Below, piece by piece: positions 1-13,372 of a stretch of 64,000 nt of DNA. Origin of the DNA: Laccaria trichodermophora (taxonomy: Eukaryota; Basidiomycota; Agaricomycetes; Agaricales; Hydnangiaceae); assembly GCA_018417955.1 (NCBI GenBank), contig JACTVC010000001.1, positions 2,418,001 through 2,482,000 of the forward strand, in the 5' to 3' direction. Below the pieces are notes generated by a model. The model did not search any database, was not told the origin of the DNA, and saw nothing but the letters and a program-made list of their open reading frames with translations. Position numbers and translations under genes: made by a program. Each line of letters begins with the position of its first letter. The first letter of the stretch is position 1.

Positions 1-3000
1 GTGGGGCGTGTCTGCTGCGTCACTGCACGGAAACCCATACCGGCGGAAAAACCACGCCATGGCGGGAAGAGCGAGCGATGGGTCACAGCATGTAAGCTGG
101 AGTAATGGGCGCATCGTCCCACCTGCACCCATACTGGTGGAGCTGGCAGCTACCGTCGGCACTGCCGCTTGAAACTCAACCGGTGGAGCTTGTGGTAAGC
201 GATGGATCCTGCCACAAAAACAGCGTCATGACCGTTAGAGTGGGTGGCAATAGTGTCGTGACGGTGAGTGTGTGGTGAGTCACGGCACGCCCACGCCGAT
301 ACTCAAGTGCCCCACCCCTTGACTCTGTCGATTCGGGATGTGATGCAAAGGTTCAAAGGTAGTGGGTTATCGCCAGGAGATCCTGGTTACGGGGGATCAG
401 AAGGGATGGGATGAAAGGTGATAAAGGGCCAGATAGGCACTTATGACGAGGGGCGGGGGAAGTAGACAAAATAAGGTACTTTGCGAACGTTCGAGCCTCG
501 AAAAACGGCACAGCGAGCCTAACTGACGGAGCTGTTAGAATTGGAGACACAACTTGAGCTTGAATGATCACTCACGATCTGAATGGGTGTGTGCGCAGAG
601 CAGCAGCGCACGAGACCGATACAGAAGGGAGAGATAGCCGAGAGTGAAAGTCAGGGGATAGATACGGCTTGGATACGGCGAGCTTCGTGACAAGCATCAG
701 GGAATACAATGAGGAACAGAGTGGGGACGTCACGGTAGAAAGCAAAGTTGAACTGGTCAACAGTCAGTCACATGTATAAAAAACACGTGATGAAGCATCG
801 GGCCGTTTCCGTTAAGGTGAATAAAACATACAACACCCTCAACTTCCTAGTAAAATATTTTTTTAATCAATAAAATCATACAATGACATCGCCGGAGCAA
901 CTTGAGATAGGCAGTTTCTTAAAAGGAGGAAAAAAAAGTAAAAGTCTGACTCAACCCAAGAGTTGAAGACGATTTCACACTTGAACTGTGAACACCGTTG
1001 ACAAGTTCGCCATTGACCTACGGCTCTGAACTTGTTCGGAAATTTAGTTCGATTCCTGAGATTAATTTATTGTATCTTTGAATGGTTAAAGAGAATTGGT
1101 GACTGTCATTCACCATGTTCACATAATTTCAAAAGTATTTCTCCATGATCTACTATGTTAGTATAGAGTGCTTCGGTAGCCTTCGTTTAGGCATAGCTTA
1201 TGTACTCTCAGCTACGTTAACCTCCTGATAAATTTCTGGTGCCCTCAAGACATGGAGTATCCCCATACTCTTGAAAACGAAACAGGGGGGCAAAAAAACG
1301 GGCATAGGCCTATAAGTACATACACCCTATGCGCAATTGTACGACCTGTTTCGGCTTAAGGGTGCAGCCTCAATACGAAAGCATAGAACACACCATTTCA
1401 TTGATAAGCGAAGGATTCGGGGAAGGAATTCAATGCACAGAAGGTAATCTATGTCGAGATAGCGCCGTCGTCATTAATTTGTTTTCTGTTTCACCAAAAA
1501 AGCTCACGTACGACAGAGATACCAAATAGTACATAACGTCATGCCTGGCGCGTACGCCGCCATGAAGCATTCCCACCTACAAATGATTTGCGAAGTAAGT
1601 TTTCAAATTTTGAACTTGTAAGAAACATACTTGACTCCAATTCCATAAATCAATATTCGTAGTGAATAAGATAGCATCCACTTAAACCAGTGCGAGAAAC
1701 TACACAAGAATTGATCACCGTTTGATTTTCACACTGGAAGTCTGGATCGTTGAGTTTCCATTCCTGGGTGTTCAACGTTCATCAAACGACGACTAACCTT
1801 GCTTATTGATCGGTCATCCATACACGTTTAAAAAACCATGTCGAACTCGCGAGTTAGCAGAGCGTTCGACGTCGATGACCAAGTTCTGAAATGACGTGAG
1901 TCTCATCGGTGAGATATTGATAACAGAGTACAGACAACGACTCACGCACCTTGAGCGTGCTGTCCGCTGAGGACCAGTAGTATTCTTTCACCCTGACATG
2001 CAGCATGGGCACATATTCGCCGCTGATGCTGCTATGGCTCACCTTGCCTAACTATTTTGCATCCGGATTGTTCTGAGAGATATACACCTCATCAGCAGCG
2101 ACTAAGTGCACGTCACAGGTGGGACGCGACATTCTGTAAACTTGAGGGAGTTCAGATGCTGCATAAGTTACCTTCTGATTACATTGCAGTAGCTTGCAAC
2201 TCACCATCATGTTCCCAGTCTATTGCCGCAATGTCAAGATAGCAGTCAGATGTATAGACTGGAAGGACGATGGTGAGCTCAAGGTGGAACGAGGAAGATG
2301 TCGATGATGGTGTGGTGAGAAATAGCGGCAAGCGCCATCAAAGCGGCCATCGGATCTAAGCAAAGAAGCAAACGCCATCAAACCCGCCGTCGGATCAAGG
2401 CAAAGAAGCAAGCACGCACACTCCCCGACACAGGGAGTGTCCATGGCGGTTTTCAGTGCGATTGACACTTTTCGGTGCGAGCGCCCGGAGTGTCCAGACA
2501 GTGTCGATGGATCTGATTGATCAGATCTAATCTATTTATAGCCATAGTGGCAAGCAACTAAGGCCTCGGAGGCCTATTACTCGTTGCCAAAGAATTGGCC
2601 TTCTGAGGCTTCGATCGCTAAAAAGTGTCATGCCTTAGGTGTCTTTAGCAGTTCCGTGACAAAAAGGTCATATGTATGCGTGGTGCGCTTCCCACTTTTT
2701 TCACCTCTCGCACTGAAATTCAAGCCCATTTCGTTTGCAAGATCTTCAAGAGCCTAATTAAGATTTGGCCTGGTCGTCATTGAGGCGACTCTGCGTCAAC
2801 ATCTTCAACGGCCTTCAATAAAATGGACTTGGCCTCCTTTTCTAGATTCTTCCCTGTTCCTCAGGCTGTCGTCGCCTCAAACCTGATTTCACAAGATATG
2901 AAGATTTCACCCAAGCAGGCGCACACAACGATGATCGAGGGCGGGAGGGCTGGATTCTCAGTTTATGTGCATGAAGAGACCCACTACTTGACAGAGGAAG

Positions 3001-4117
3001 GGCCTCGCCAATCAAGTACAACATCCGCTCGCCGCCGTCGTTCGCAATGAGTCGTCGTCATCATTTCGTCGATGACGAGTGGTGGCGGTATGAGAGGGCA
3101 TCAAACCCCGAAATTTCGACGCGCTGATCTATCAAGCTTTTAGTAAAGCGGCAAGCCGATGCAGCGCGCACAGCGGAATTCCAGTGTCCATCATCAAGTC
3201 CAATGAGTCCTGCACCCCCATCGCCTGAACCTTTTGTAGTACATGTTTCTCATGGCCTTCTCGTCAACATTAATTAACGACCCAAACAAGACTTCTCAGC
3301 GTGGTGAAGGCTGGCGCTGGCCGGGACGTATGACTCGGTCTCGGTCTCGTTCGATAACTTATTATCCTTTGCTCTCCTTCGTTGCTATACACCCTCCGGC
3401 TGTTGTTGCCCATCAGATAGAAAGCTGTAGTACATTTTTTCGGATGCCTACCCTGTAAAAAAATTCAACGTGTAAAGTACCACTTCAATGCAGAACCCGT
3501 TTACATTCATTGTCGTTCAGGCTGAAAAGCAACGTGTCCGACTACGATACATAGTGTGCACCATGAAAAGCAGTTTCTAAGACATTGTTCATCACTGCTG
3601 ATGACGTTGATCTTTCAACGTCAATACCGACGTGTACCGTGTTACACACTGATTTTCATTGGTATCTACACTGAGTAGCAACGGCTTCGACGATGATTTT
3701 TACGCTAATTACTTCCCACAGTGAGGGAGTGTATATTTACACAACAAGTAGTAAAACTATATTTTTATTTTCGGAGAAATTGGATGAGAACATGACACAG
3801 GTTGGAATATATACCAAAATCCAACCATGTCAATGTTGTCTGCATAAAATATTCTAATCCCAACGGAGAGCTGTCATTTTTTTTTTTTGAAAATGTATAC
3901 AATAAGACCTTCGACTGAGCTTCAACAGTGATATTGTAGGTGGCTAAATCGCCGGCCTCCAGTCGCTCAGCCTCGCTCAACCCTCTGCAGATCGCAAGGT
4001 CGGAGATCACATGATCTGGAAATTGCCTATGGTACTGTACAGCTGACAAGCCACACCTGATTGAATTCAATTATCGACATCGTCGCCGTCGTCGTCCTCA
4101 AGCACCTCAAGTCAACA
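1..4117. other. Gene-poor leading region
   Basis: No frame here has convincing coding character. The open frames are short, lack recognisable motifs and are not joined by plausible splice sites. The stretch contains A/T-rich runs and a 40-bp imperfect tandem duplication at about 2333-2412. The last few hundred bases probably carry the promoter and 5' UTR of the uS3 gene that starts at 4118. A short lineage-specific gene or an old transposon relic cannot be excluded. Confidence 0.5.
2333..2412. repeat. Two-copy 40-bp imperfect tandem repeat
   Basis: A unit starting cgccatcaaa and ending with caaagaagca plus two bases is present twice in direct succession, at 2333-2372 and 2373-2412, with a few mismatches. 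It lies in non-coding sequence and no function is evident. Confidence 0.7.
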
Positions 4118-5100
4118 ATGTCCTCCCAAATCAGCAAGAAGCGAAAGTTCGTTGCTGACGGTGTATTCCGCGCCGAGCTCAACGAATTTTTCACCCGCGA
4201 GTTGGCAGAGGAGGGTTACTCTGGCTGCGACGTCCGTGTTACCCACGCTCGTACAGAGGTACTGTTACACCCCTTCATTCGCCCTCGACGTTCATCCCAT
4301 GTCCATGATAGATCATTATCCGCGCCACGCACACTCAAGAAGTCCTCGGCGAAAAGGGCCGCCGAATCCGCGAACTCACCGCCCTCGTCCAAAAACGTTT
4401 CAAGTTCCCCGAAAACTCGCTCGAGCTGTACGCTGAGAAGGTGCAGTACCGTGGGTTGTCTGCCATTGCGCAGTGCGAGAGTTTGAGGTACAAGCTCCTT
4501 GGTGGACTTGCTGTTCGTCGGTACGTTCCCCTTCTCTCTCCCTTCACTTTACCTAGCGCATATGACTCGGATCCGTGACTGACTCAACCTTACTATGACA
4601 GCGCATGCTACGGTGTACTCCGCTTCGTCATGGAATCAGGCGCTAAAGGATGCGAAGTCGTCGTATCAGGCAAACTCCGCGCAGCCCGTGCCAAATCAAT
4701 GAAGTTCACCGACGGGTTCATGATCCACTCTGGTCAACCCGCCCGCGACTTTGTCGACTACGCCGTCCGCCACGTTTTGCTCCGTCAGGGTGTCTTGGGT
4801 ATCAAAGTTAAAATGTAAGTTTTTTTTTATACCCCCTGTACCACCTTGACGTCAAACTAAACTCATTCTCTCAGCATGAAAGGGTCAGACCCCGATGGCC
4901 AAACAGGCCCACGCAAACCCCTCCCCGACTCCGTCCAAATTCTCGAGCCTCCCGTCGACAAAATCCCTTCAGAGCCCTCGTCAGAGCAACGGGAGCCATA
5001 CTCCGTCCCCGTGGCTGCTGCTGCGCCTGTTGAGGAGTATGCTGCGCCTGATGCTGGTTACCAGCAACCGGAGGCATATGCTGAGCAGCCTGTATTCTGA
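4118..5100 (+). CDS. RPS3: 40S ribosomal protein uS3
   Basis: Small-subunit ribosomal protein at the mRNA entry side of the 40S subunit. Four exons (4118-4258, 4312-4520, 4602-4814, 4875-5100) join in frame to 262 codons, the normal length for fungal uS3. The protein begins [17 protein letters not shown]. Its KH-domain segment ([12 protein letters not shown]) follows at about residues 57-70, and the C-terminal domain contains [14 protein letters not shown] and [13 protein letters not shown]. The tail is acidic and proline-rich (residues about 205-262). Introns are 53, 81 and 60 bp with clear GT-AG ends; the second has a branch-site-like tgac just upstream. The gene converges with UPF3, with a 271-bp gap between stop codons. 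The identification is very firm. Confidence 0.97.
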
Positions 5101-5371
5101 ACGATTGTATTTGTTACCTAGTAGTATCTTCATGGTTGAATTTCCAAACGCATTCGTCTGTCATAACATGATCTGATCTTCCTTGATATTCGTACATTCA
5201 ACTTGCACTCAACAGTCCAAATCGTAAAACAATCGCCAGCGCCATCTCCATAACTACCTACAGGCTTGGAAAAAATCTCAAGCATAAAGAGGATGTCCCC
5301 TACCACGGCAGTAACTGTTCCCTGTATGGGAGACCCTCAAAAAAAAGAGAGAGAGGGATTCTTCGAAAATA

Positions 5372-7142
5372 TCACACTCCCCTCGGCGCACCACCCCTTC
5401 CCCTCCCCCCAGCACCCCTCCCACGTCGTAACCCACCTCCTCCCCCTCTCCCACCAACACCCATGGGAATCTGAACTGGGTTAACCACAGGTGGACCAAT
5501 AGTAGGCACATCCCTCTGCACAATCAACGGCGCATTCGCATCCGCGCGTTGGATAATCCCCGGAGCTTTCGTGTCAGAAGCAGCAGAAGGAGGCCTGCCT
5601 ACTCCACCACCACCACTCCCTCCACCCCCTCCATGACTCCCCCTCCTCCCTCTGCGAGGCGAAGTGGGTGGTCCGGCAGGTTTCCCAGCCGCCTCCTTCA
5701 CGTTACCAGCCATCAGTGCCAACCCAGGAGCAGGAGCGGAGGGGGCCGTAGGCGTAACAGCGCCCTCTTCCCTCTCCTTTTCTCTTTCCCGCTCCCGTTC
5801 CCTCCTAGACTTCCCACCAGCCACACCACTAAGCGCAGCCTCGAACTGCCTCGATCCTAGACCTATAACGGGGCGGGTCCGCCGCGGGGTGGGGGTTGTT
5901 GTGCCATCTGATGACGCTGCTTGTGTGGGAGTTGAGGGTCCTGGCTGTTGTTGTTGAATCGCAGTTATAGGCCCAACGTTCTGCGGTTTAGGTTGTGAAG
6001 GAGGAGGAGGGGGTGCTCGTGGTGTTCGTGCAGGTTTGGGTGATGGTTTCGCACCGAGATTCGAAGGGCCGGCGACGGATTTGGGTAATCCTGCAGGGCC
6101 TCCCGGCTTATTCTGGTTCTGGTTCAATGCTGCTGCCGCTGCGGGTGATGGTGCAACCTGCGGTTTCTTCCCAGCCGCCTTCTTATTTCCCGCTGCTGTT
6201 TCAGCAGCTACTTTTTGCGCTTGAACAGCGGGGGGTACTTTCTTCTTCTCGTCCTTCCGTGCGAGAAGAGCTCCCGGGAGTTGGTCTTTGTAATGTGCGT
6301 GGTTGCGGAGGATGGCTTCTTTATCTTTGTTTGCTGATTTTTCGGCTTTGAGCGCTTCGAGGAGGGGTGTGGTTTTGGGTTGGGGTGCTTGTTGGGTTGA
6401 AGCGACTGTGAGATATCGATAAAGAAAGTTAGAAATTGAAGGGGGGACGGAAAGAGATGGGACGAACTGAGTGCTTCGAGGGTGGGTGGTTCGGCGTTTG
6501 CTGATGCGTTTAGAGATTCGATGAAAGATATATAGTCTTCATCTAACGGACAGTTAACACCGCTAGTAGAAGCTGTAACTGCATACCTTTCTCAATGGTT
6601 GCATTCCGAGCATCTGGTTTACGTTTCTCCGTAGGAACTTTCTGGTATGGAGCGAACTCTACGATCGCGTACGACTCATTGCCTGGCACAGTTCCATAAA
6701 CCAGCAAAAAGCGGTACCATGCACCCTTACCTGCTTTATCTCGGAACAAATGACCATCGTATTCCCTGCTAAATTGGGCGAGCTTCTCCTCGCTCTTGAA
6801 CGCGATGTAAGCTCGCGAGGGGATATTCTCCTTCGATAACCTATCTCAACTCCCAGATTAGATTTAAGGTAGGGAATAAAGGGTGAGGAAGAAGACGTAC
6901 CGCTTTCTGGCTTTACCAGCATAAAAGACTTTCCATGAGACAGATTCTTCTGTCACCCAGGGTTGTACGCTCTGCCAGAAGATGTCCTCAGGCAGATTGG
7001 GTGGTAGCCGGCGAACGACTGTCTTTAGGCGTTCGGTTGACTGCTGGAGTGCTTTCTCCTTGCGTTCGCGTTCCCTCTCGCGTTCTCTTTCTTTCTTGGG
7101 TTTCGTGGGTAGGCCTTTGGGTCGACTTGGAGATGTTGACAT
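5372..7142 (-). CDS. UPF3: Nonsense-mediated mRNA decay factor UPF3 (Smg4/UPF3 family)
   Basis: UPF3 links exon-junction or ribosome signals to UPF2/UPF1 in nonsense-mediated decay. Exons on the minus strand are 6901-7142, 6587-6840, 6468-6542 and 5372-6405, giving 534 codons. After a basic arginine/glutamate-rich N-terminus, the RNP-like Smg4/UPF3 domain runs from about residue 30 to 190, with KTVVRRLPPNLPEDIFW, SRAYIAFKSEEKLAQF, SYAIVEFAPYQKVP and a final DEDYISFIESL block. The rest is low complexity: lysine/alanine-rich, then proline-rich, then an RGG-rich C-terminus. The start at 7142 gives the expected short lead into the domain; an upstream in-frame extension is not needed. It is divergent with SYF2, so the two probably share the 7143-7656 promoter region. 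Confidence 0.93.
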
Positions 7143-7656
7143 CGTTAACAGCCAACACTGACTCTGACGGAGATAACGAGCTTTGGGCGGAGTTTGAACT
7201 GAGTTGATATAAAAACCCCACCGAGTCTTCAACTTTTTTTCCTTCAACGACACCACACATTGTGAGTTCTCTTTCACTTCGCCTTCGTTCTTGTGATGAA
7301 CAACGAATCACATATCAAGCTCAACAGTCTTAGGGCGTAAAAACCCCTTTGATGATCCAACTTCTGCAATTCTGACTCTTTTTCTCTCTTCATGATTCGT
7401 CGTTTTCGAAGCAAAAAACTGACTCTTTCCTTCTTCCTCTTAGGTTGCGGACAATGCCTGCCCACAACGCGTTTGACAGTGTCGCTGTTATATATAAACT
7501 TGTATCTGTTCTATGCAATAAATGTGTACCCTCTGCAATTATAATCGTGGGAATTAGCTTAGAGCTGAACACAGGTTACTGAAAGAAAGCCCTGTCTGTT
7601 CAAGACCACTACCATCCCATACCCTCCACCTATCCCCACTTCTTTCTTCATCAACC
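7143..7656. promoter_or_regulatory. Shared divergent promoter region of UPF3 and SYF2
   Basis: This 514-bp gap separates the start codons of two divergently transcribed RNA-processing genes and contains no coding sequence of its own. C/T-rich tracts typical of fungal promoters flank both starts. No specific factor site can be assigned with confidence. Confidence 0.6.
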
Positions 7657-9059
7657 ATGCCAGCCCAACGAAGCTCAAAACGAACAAGCAAGAAGGGCAA
7701 AAAGGCTGCTAAACCCGAGCCAGAGCCCGAAGTCGAGGTCACAGATGCCCCCGAGCCAATGCAAATTGACGAGCCCGAACCTTCCCCATCATCACTAGCA
7801 ACAAGCGCAGAGCACGCACTGGAAGCGGCCGTGGAAAAGGTAGCGGACGTGGTAGAGGCTGCACAGGAGTTTGTCGAGGAGATGACTATGACGGGCGTGG
7901 AGGTGGTGGTGGACGGGGAAAGTGGTAGTACGAGCAAGAGTGGGAGTGCGGATCCAAATTCAAGTAACAGTGGTCAAGGAACACCTACAACGAACGGAGC
8001 CGGCTCGTCGTTAACGATGGAAGAACGCAAAGCCAAAATGGAGCAGCTCCGAAAGAAAATCGTTCGTACCCACCCACATCCCCCATTTCCTGCCATCACT
8101 AACTCAACTACAGGCAGCATCCTCAAAAGCCAACCGCGCCTCCCTAGTCGAAGAAGCCTCAAAAGCCAAACTTACAGGCCGAGACGCCGCCCGACTCGAA
8201 AAGCAACGCAAACTCGCCGAAGTCCTTCGTTCCAAAGCTGACGCGGAGGAACGCGGTGAGGACGTGGAGCGTGCGAAGAATTGGGGGTGGACGATTGAGG
8301 AGAACGATGAGTGGGAGAAGAAGCTTGCGAGGAAGGCGAGGAGGGCGGATTTCGAGTTTCATGGTGGGTTTTTTCTTGTTTTTCTTGGTGTGGGACTGAC
8401 TGATTGGATGGTTTTTTCTGATAGATGACGCTCATGCGGCTAGGAGGAGATATAAGAAGGATTTGGACCTTATTAAACCAGACATGGATGCATACAATAA
8501 GCAAAAAGCCATTGCGATGGGTTATGCACCTGGTGCCTTGGTTGGATTCAACCCGTCTGCCGCTACCTCTGCTTCTGCGCTCCAGGTACTTGTTCACCTC
8601 CTCACACTCTCTCTTTGCAAGTCCTCACTTTACTTTAGATGGCCGTGTCAAGTCAAGAACAGAAGTTAGCATCGGAGAACCTGTACAGAGACGCGAACAC
8701 TCTGATATATGGTGACAATAAACCATCAGAAGAAGCCATTGACCGCGTGGTCGGCAAGATCAACAAGGAGTGCGTTTTTATCTCGACTCTCCCTCCCTCT
8801 CTGTTGACCGTTTCTAACTAACCTTCTTCCTTTCAGCATCGACAAGAAGGGCAAATTCTCAAGAAAGAGGCTCAACGAGGAGGAAGGCGATATCACTTAT
8901 ATCAACGAACACAATCGGGTGTTCAACAAAAAGGTGGGGTTTCTTTCGTCAACGTGCCAATTCAAGTTACTCATTATCGTTGCCATACAGATCGCGCGGT
9001 ACTACGACAAATATACATCAGAGATTCGGGCCAGCTTCGAGCGTGGTACAGCGCTGTAA
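7657..9059 (+). CDS. SYF2: Pre-mRNA-splicing factor SYF2
   Basis: SYF2 is a component of the Prp19/NTC-associated spliceosome complex. Six exons (7657-8061, 8114-8363, 8425-8585, 8639-8769, 8837-8933, 8991-9059) join in frame to 370 codons. The first ~110 residues are a glutamate/serine-rich disordered extension containing the bipartite basic SKRTSKKGKKAAK. The SYF2 domain follows, with ERAKNWGWTIEENDEWEKK, then RRRYKKDLDLIKPDMDAYN, and the strongly conserved C-terminus (LYRDANTLIYGDNKPSEEAI, VGKINKDIDKKGKFSRKR, DITYINEHNRVFNKKIARYY). The protein is longer than yeast SYF2 because of the N-terminal extension. The gene converges with DIS3, with about 150 bp between stop codons. Confidence 0.95.
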
Positions 9060-9208
9060 TCCCCGTTTTCTTTCGTACTGGACATATGTCATTGATTGTA
9101 TTTTACACCGGGTTTTTTTATTGTAATGCTAGACCAAGCCAGGATGCTCAGCGAGCTCTTAGCTGTATTCCATCCATCCAAGAGTGCAAAATATATGCAT
9201 TGACTACT

Positions 9209-12200
9209 CTACAAAGACCTCGAATCAACAGGATCCACAAGCGTCATTTTTACACGTCCCCTCTGGGTATTTTTATCCTTCTCCACTTCAATGCTCACCT
9301 CTACTTTGTCAAACACCGATATCGTAACCTCCTTCCCACCACCAGAGGGCACCGTAATCGTATAATTGTCCGCGTCGAACTGGGTATCACGCTTGAACAT
9401 CACCAGACCTTCAATACCCAATCTTACATCGCAATCAAGCCAGTCAACTTCCAGCGAGGGAAATATGACACTCGACTGCTCACTTTGATACGAACACCCC
9501 CAACCCATTCCTAAACGTCCTGATCACAAACGCCTCCTCCCTCGCCTCCCCAACCGTACCCTTCTTCTCCTTCTCCCTCTCTCCCCGATTCTTGAGTGCC
9601 AAACCAACATAAAACTCCACAGACGCTCGGCCGGCCATCTGTGCCATGCGGTGTTTTCGGTTGACGACGTCCAGCACGCGCTCGACGTGCGTTTTGGAGT
9701 GGAGAGTTGCGTGTAGGGGCGTGTATCCGATGGCTGCTGCTAGTTGTCTGTGCGCTAGAACGTCTATGTATGATGTAGGTGAAATCAAGATTGAGGAAGA
9801 AGAGGGAGTGGGCACGAACCTGCGTATCGACGGATGGGACTGGTGAAATGGGTGTATATCGGGCTGGCGAGCCCGTAGTGACCAAACGTATCTCGGGCCA
9901 CACTGCCTGAGCAGAAGTACTCTGCAGAGAGCATGCACCTTGTAGCCATTATCCTCACAAGAGTGTTGAACGCTGGTAGTTCCGGATCCTTTCAAGACTC
10001 TCATTTAGTACGAGGTAACGAGGAGAAAAAACGCAGAAGAACAACTCACAACACAAAGATCCAACGAAGCAGCCAACGCCCCCGAACTCGACACATCCAA
10101 CTTCATTCCCTTCCTCTTCATCAAAATATCCTGCAACTTTTCAAAGTTCGTTCGCGGGGGCGGTAAATGTCTTCTCAAAACCGCCGTCTGCGGGAACGTC
10201 TCCTGGATCTTGCGCGCTACGCTGATATTGGCGAGTAACATGAACTCTTCGACCAAGCTGTTCGTCTCCCTCAATTCTTTCTGTTCCACGTCAATGGGGT
10301 CGGAGGATTCGGATGTGTCGAGCTGGATTTTGACTTCGGGTGAGGCGAGGTTGAGGGCGCCTGCTGCCATGCGCCCTGCTTTGAGTTTTAGTGCGAGGGA
10401 GTTGAGGAGTCGGATGCTTTGTGTTAGCTCGTCTTGTTGGTGCCTGCGAAGATCCTCTTCAAGAGGTGCATATCAGAAAGTAAAAGAAGGACGTACGGGT
10501 CGTCTTTACGGATTTGTGCCTCCTCATATGTGAAAGCAGCTTTGGACGCGATAACAGACTTTCTGAACCGAACATTAACGATCTCTGCTTCCGGCGTCAT
10601 TTCCTGTAGAAAGATCAACTCCGGCGCAATTGAAAAAGGCGCAAGGACACATTACCCATATTGCGGAAAATGCTAATCTTTCGACGAATGGGCGCAGTGA
10701 GCATAGGTTAGTCCCTAAAAGGGACGGGAGCATGTCAATGCGTTTGTCTACGAGGTAAACCGTCGTTCCTCGAGAAGCAGCTTCGCTATCCATTGGGTTA
10801 TCAGGGTGTACAAAGTGTGAAACGTCGGCAATGTCTGTATAGAAGTTCATAAAATGTGACTTATGAACTCTGTTCGGAATAAGACTTACGGACTCCAGCT
10901 TCGATATTTCCGTTGGGTAATTTGCGAGCATGCAATGCATCGTCGATATCCTGACAATCTGCATAACAATAAATCAGTACATCACGCAGAGACGTTGACC
11001 TCGCCACTCACTTGGCGGATCAATACTGCAAATGATCAATCCCCGCAAATCCTCTCTATCCTTCCACTCGGGGCTATCAGAGCTTTTAGGAGGGACAACC
11101 CACTGCTCTCCCTGAGGTGGCAAGCAATCCAAAATCGCTTTTCCAAATGGCCGATAAGGCACCTCAAACTCCAGTAACAAACTCTCCTGTTCTGCTTCTT
11201 TACTCTCGACCTTTCCCAGGGCACGCACGAAGTGCCCTTCAGGGTACCGAGACGTTGTATCCCACCTGTCGATTGTGACGAGGATCTTTTGTCCGATTAG
11301 GATGGGGGCTTGTCGAGTACGGAGCCTGATGCGGGGAAGAAGTCTTGATACCGGTGTGGCAAAGACGGTTTGAAGGGAAAGAGAGGTGGCATTTGAAGAT
11401 GTGAGAGAAGTGCTGTCGATGTGGCATACATAGCTGTAAAGAGTGCCTGAGTTCAAACGAGAGAGCGAGAGAGAAAAGGAAACTTACGCTCTCCAGTTGC
11501 GCTTGATGACACCTACGATACGGCCTGTGGGTTGCTTCTCAGAAGTGCGTTTTTCTGACTCCAAAAGCTTCTTTTCTTGGGCTACAGTCTCGTTACCCTC
11601 GCCTTCGCCTTCATCTCCAGAATCTTCAGCATCGTCGTTCTTCAACGTGGCTAAATTAAAAAGTCAGTTATAGAGACGAAATCAGATAGAAACTTGTAAC
11701 ACTTACTATCTTGGTCCACCACCTCGTCCGCAGGAGCTTTCCACTCCTTCTTGTCGAACACTTCTACAACAACCACGTCACCCTGAACAGCCCTATTCAT
11801 GTTCTCCCGACCGATAAGCAATACAGGTTTGCTGAATGCGGGCACAGGAACGCTGCCCTCTAAGTAGTTGTATTGATTGGCGTTGAAGTGGCCCTGATAC
11901 AGTTCTCCGGACTTGACACCAGCATTTAACATTGCCGCAGGTAAGTACTATGCCATTGTGAGCCTTCAATCAAGAGAAATGTGAGATGAGATGCTTACAT
12001 CGGGATATAAAGCCTGGCGGCCGGCTACTGCCTTCGTAGGTTCAATGTCTTCTGCTCCAGCCGCTGCGAGTAAATCCAGCAGCTGATTGGCGTCCTTTAC
12101 CCCTTCGACGTACTTCCGCACGGAGATCGAAGCGATACCCGCTTGCTCCGCCTTTTGTCTGTTTGCAGCATCCTCTGTCATGAGAACAACTGTAGGCAAC

Positions 12201-12965
12201 TTTGGCGATGGTCGACCGCGGATGGGAGGTCGATTGACGCTGATGTGTGAATTGTACCATTCTGTGGCTTTCCTGATGCCTAATCCAATTTCAAATGCTT
12301 GCAATGATGGACAAAGCAAACATACCTCTATCGTTCCGATCATTGGGTGTTTCGCCTTCCTCCCGAATGATAGCTGTTTCCCTGAGTCTTGGATTGGAAG
12401 GAGAGTGAACAGTTGCGGGAGAGGGACTCACGACCTATATTCGTTATAAAAGACCCATATCCGCTTGTCGTCCATCCTCGTCAACGCTTTAAGGCGATTG
12501 TAGAGCGGCAAAGAACGATGCCGGACTTCCTCGATGACTGTTTGTAGGAGGATAATTGGTGGTGTGAACAGTGGACTTTCAACAAGGTCCATCTATAGGG
12601 AATAACGGTCAGATTTAAGACCAGTTGAAGGCCAAATGAACTTACCTGAGATAGGAAAACATTTGTATCAGGAAGAACAAAATGGCCATTAGGAAAGAGT
12701 GGGTGAAGCTGATCGCCGGAAAGTGGCAGAATACTATTTCCTGGTAACTCAGAACAGCTTCTACAGTTTTCAATCCCACACGCTACATCGTCACGTAGGT
12801 AGCGTTCTCGCAGGACTGCGCGATGAAGACTTATCAATATCGACTCGGATGGAGATTAAGAATCCAACCTTTGATAACTTTCCCCCTCGCTGTCTTTTTA
12901 AAAAACTTGCGTTGAGTTACGACGGCCTCCGTGCGAGGCCTCTTCCTAATTGTAATTTCGACCAT
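9209..12965 (-). CDS. DIS3: Exosome catalytic subunit DIS3/RRP44 (PIN endonuclease plus RNase II exonuclease)
   Basis: DIS3 is the processive 3'-5' exoribonuclease and endonuclease of the nuclear and cytoplasmic RNA exosome. The gene has many short introns and encodes a protein of roughly 950-1000 residues. The first exon encodes [10 protein letters not shown] and a basic stretch, and splices to the CR3/PIN region ([45 protein letters not shown]). Cold-shock domains follow. The RNB catalytic centre [10 protein letters not shown] lies at about 10933-10962 and continues to [14 protein letters not shown]. The RNB core and S1 domain occupy the 3' part, ending near [11 protein letters not shown]. 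The start at 12965 is chosen because it supplies the usual basic leader. Acidic residues of both nuclease sites appear intact. Confidence 0.95.
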
Positions 12966-13372
12966 AAATGCAAGATGCAACTGGCGCTTGGCTTGATCGT
13001 GAGGCGGTGTCGTATAGTTTGGCTACAGCCCACACCCCAAACATAATGATGCTCGCTCCAAACTTGTCACCCCCAACATCATATTGGAGCTCCAACGCGC
13101 TGAAACCGGTGGTTTTCCACGATTATTTACCCCTATGAATTCATTTTCTGGTGGATTAAAGCCCCTACCTCCTGGCGACTTGACGCAACAAGACGCGTCG
13201 CGAGGCCGCCAAAAATCATTCTAGGAGTTTGCTAGGATCCGAGCTCCAAAATCAGCTCATGCTGCGCTTTGTCTCTACTCCTAATTTGTATTGCGTACAG
13301 GTATATAATTCCAACTCCTTCTAAAACAATTTAACTTTCTGCCTCCATCCACGTCAGATATATCGATCCAGA
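12966..13372. promoter_or_regulatory. Divergent promoter region of DIS3 and the first Con-6 gene
   Basis: About 400 bp of non-coding sequence lies between the two start codons. A TATA-like tatataat with a C/T-rich stretch after it is about 70 bp before the Con-6 ATG, consistent with a strongly inducible core promoter. No coding frame is supported. Confidence 0.5.

Noticed and set aside
1..4060. Several 60-100 codon frames
   Set aside because: Short, no motifs, no joining introns, and equally common on both strands.
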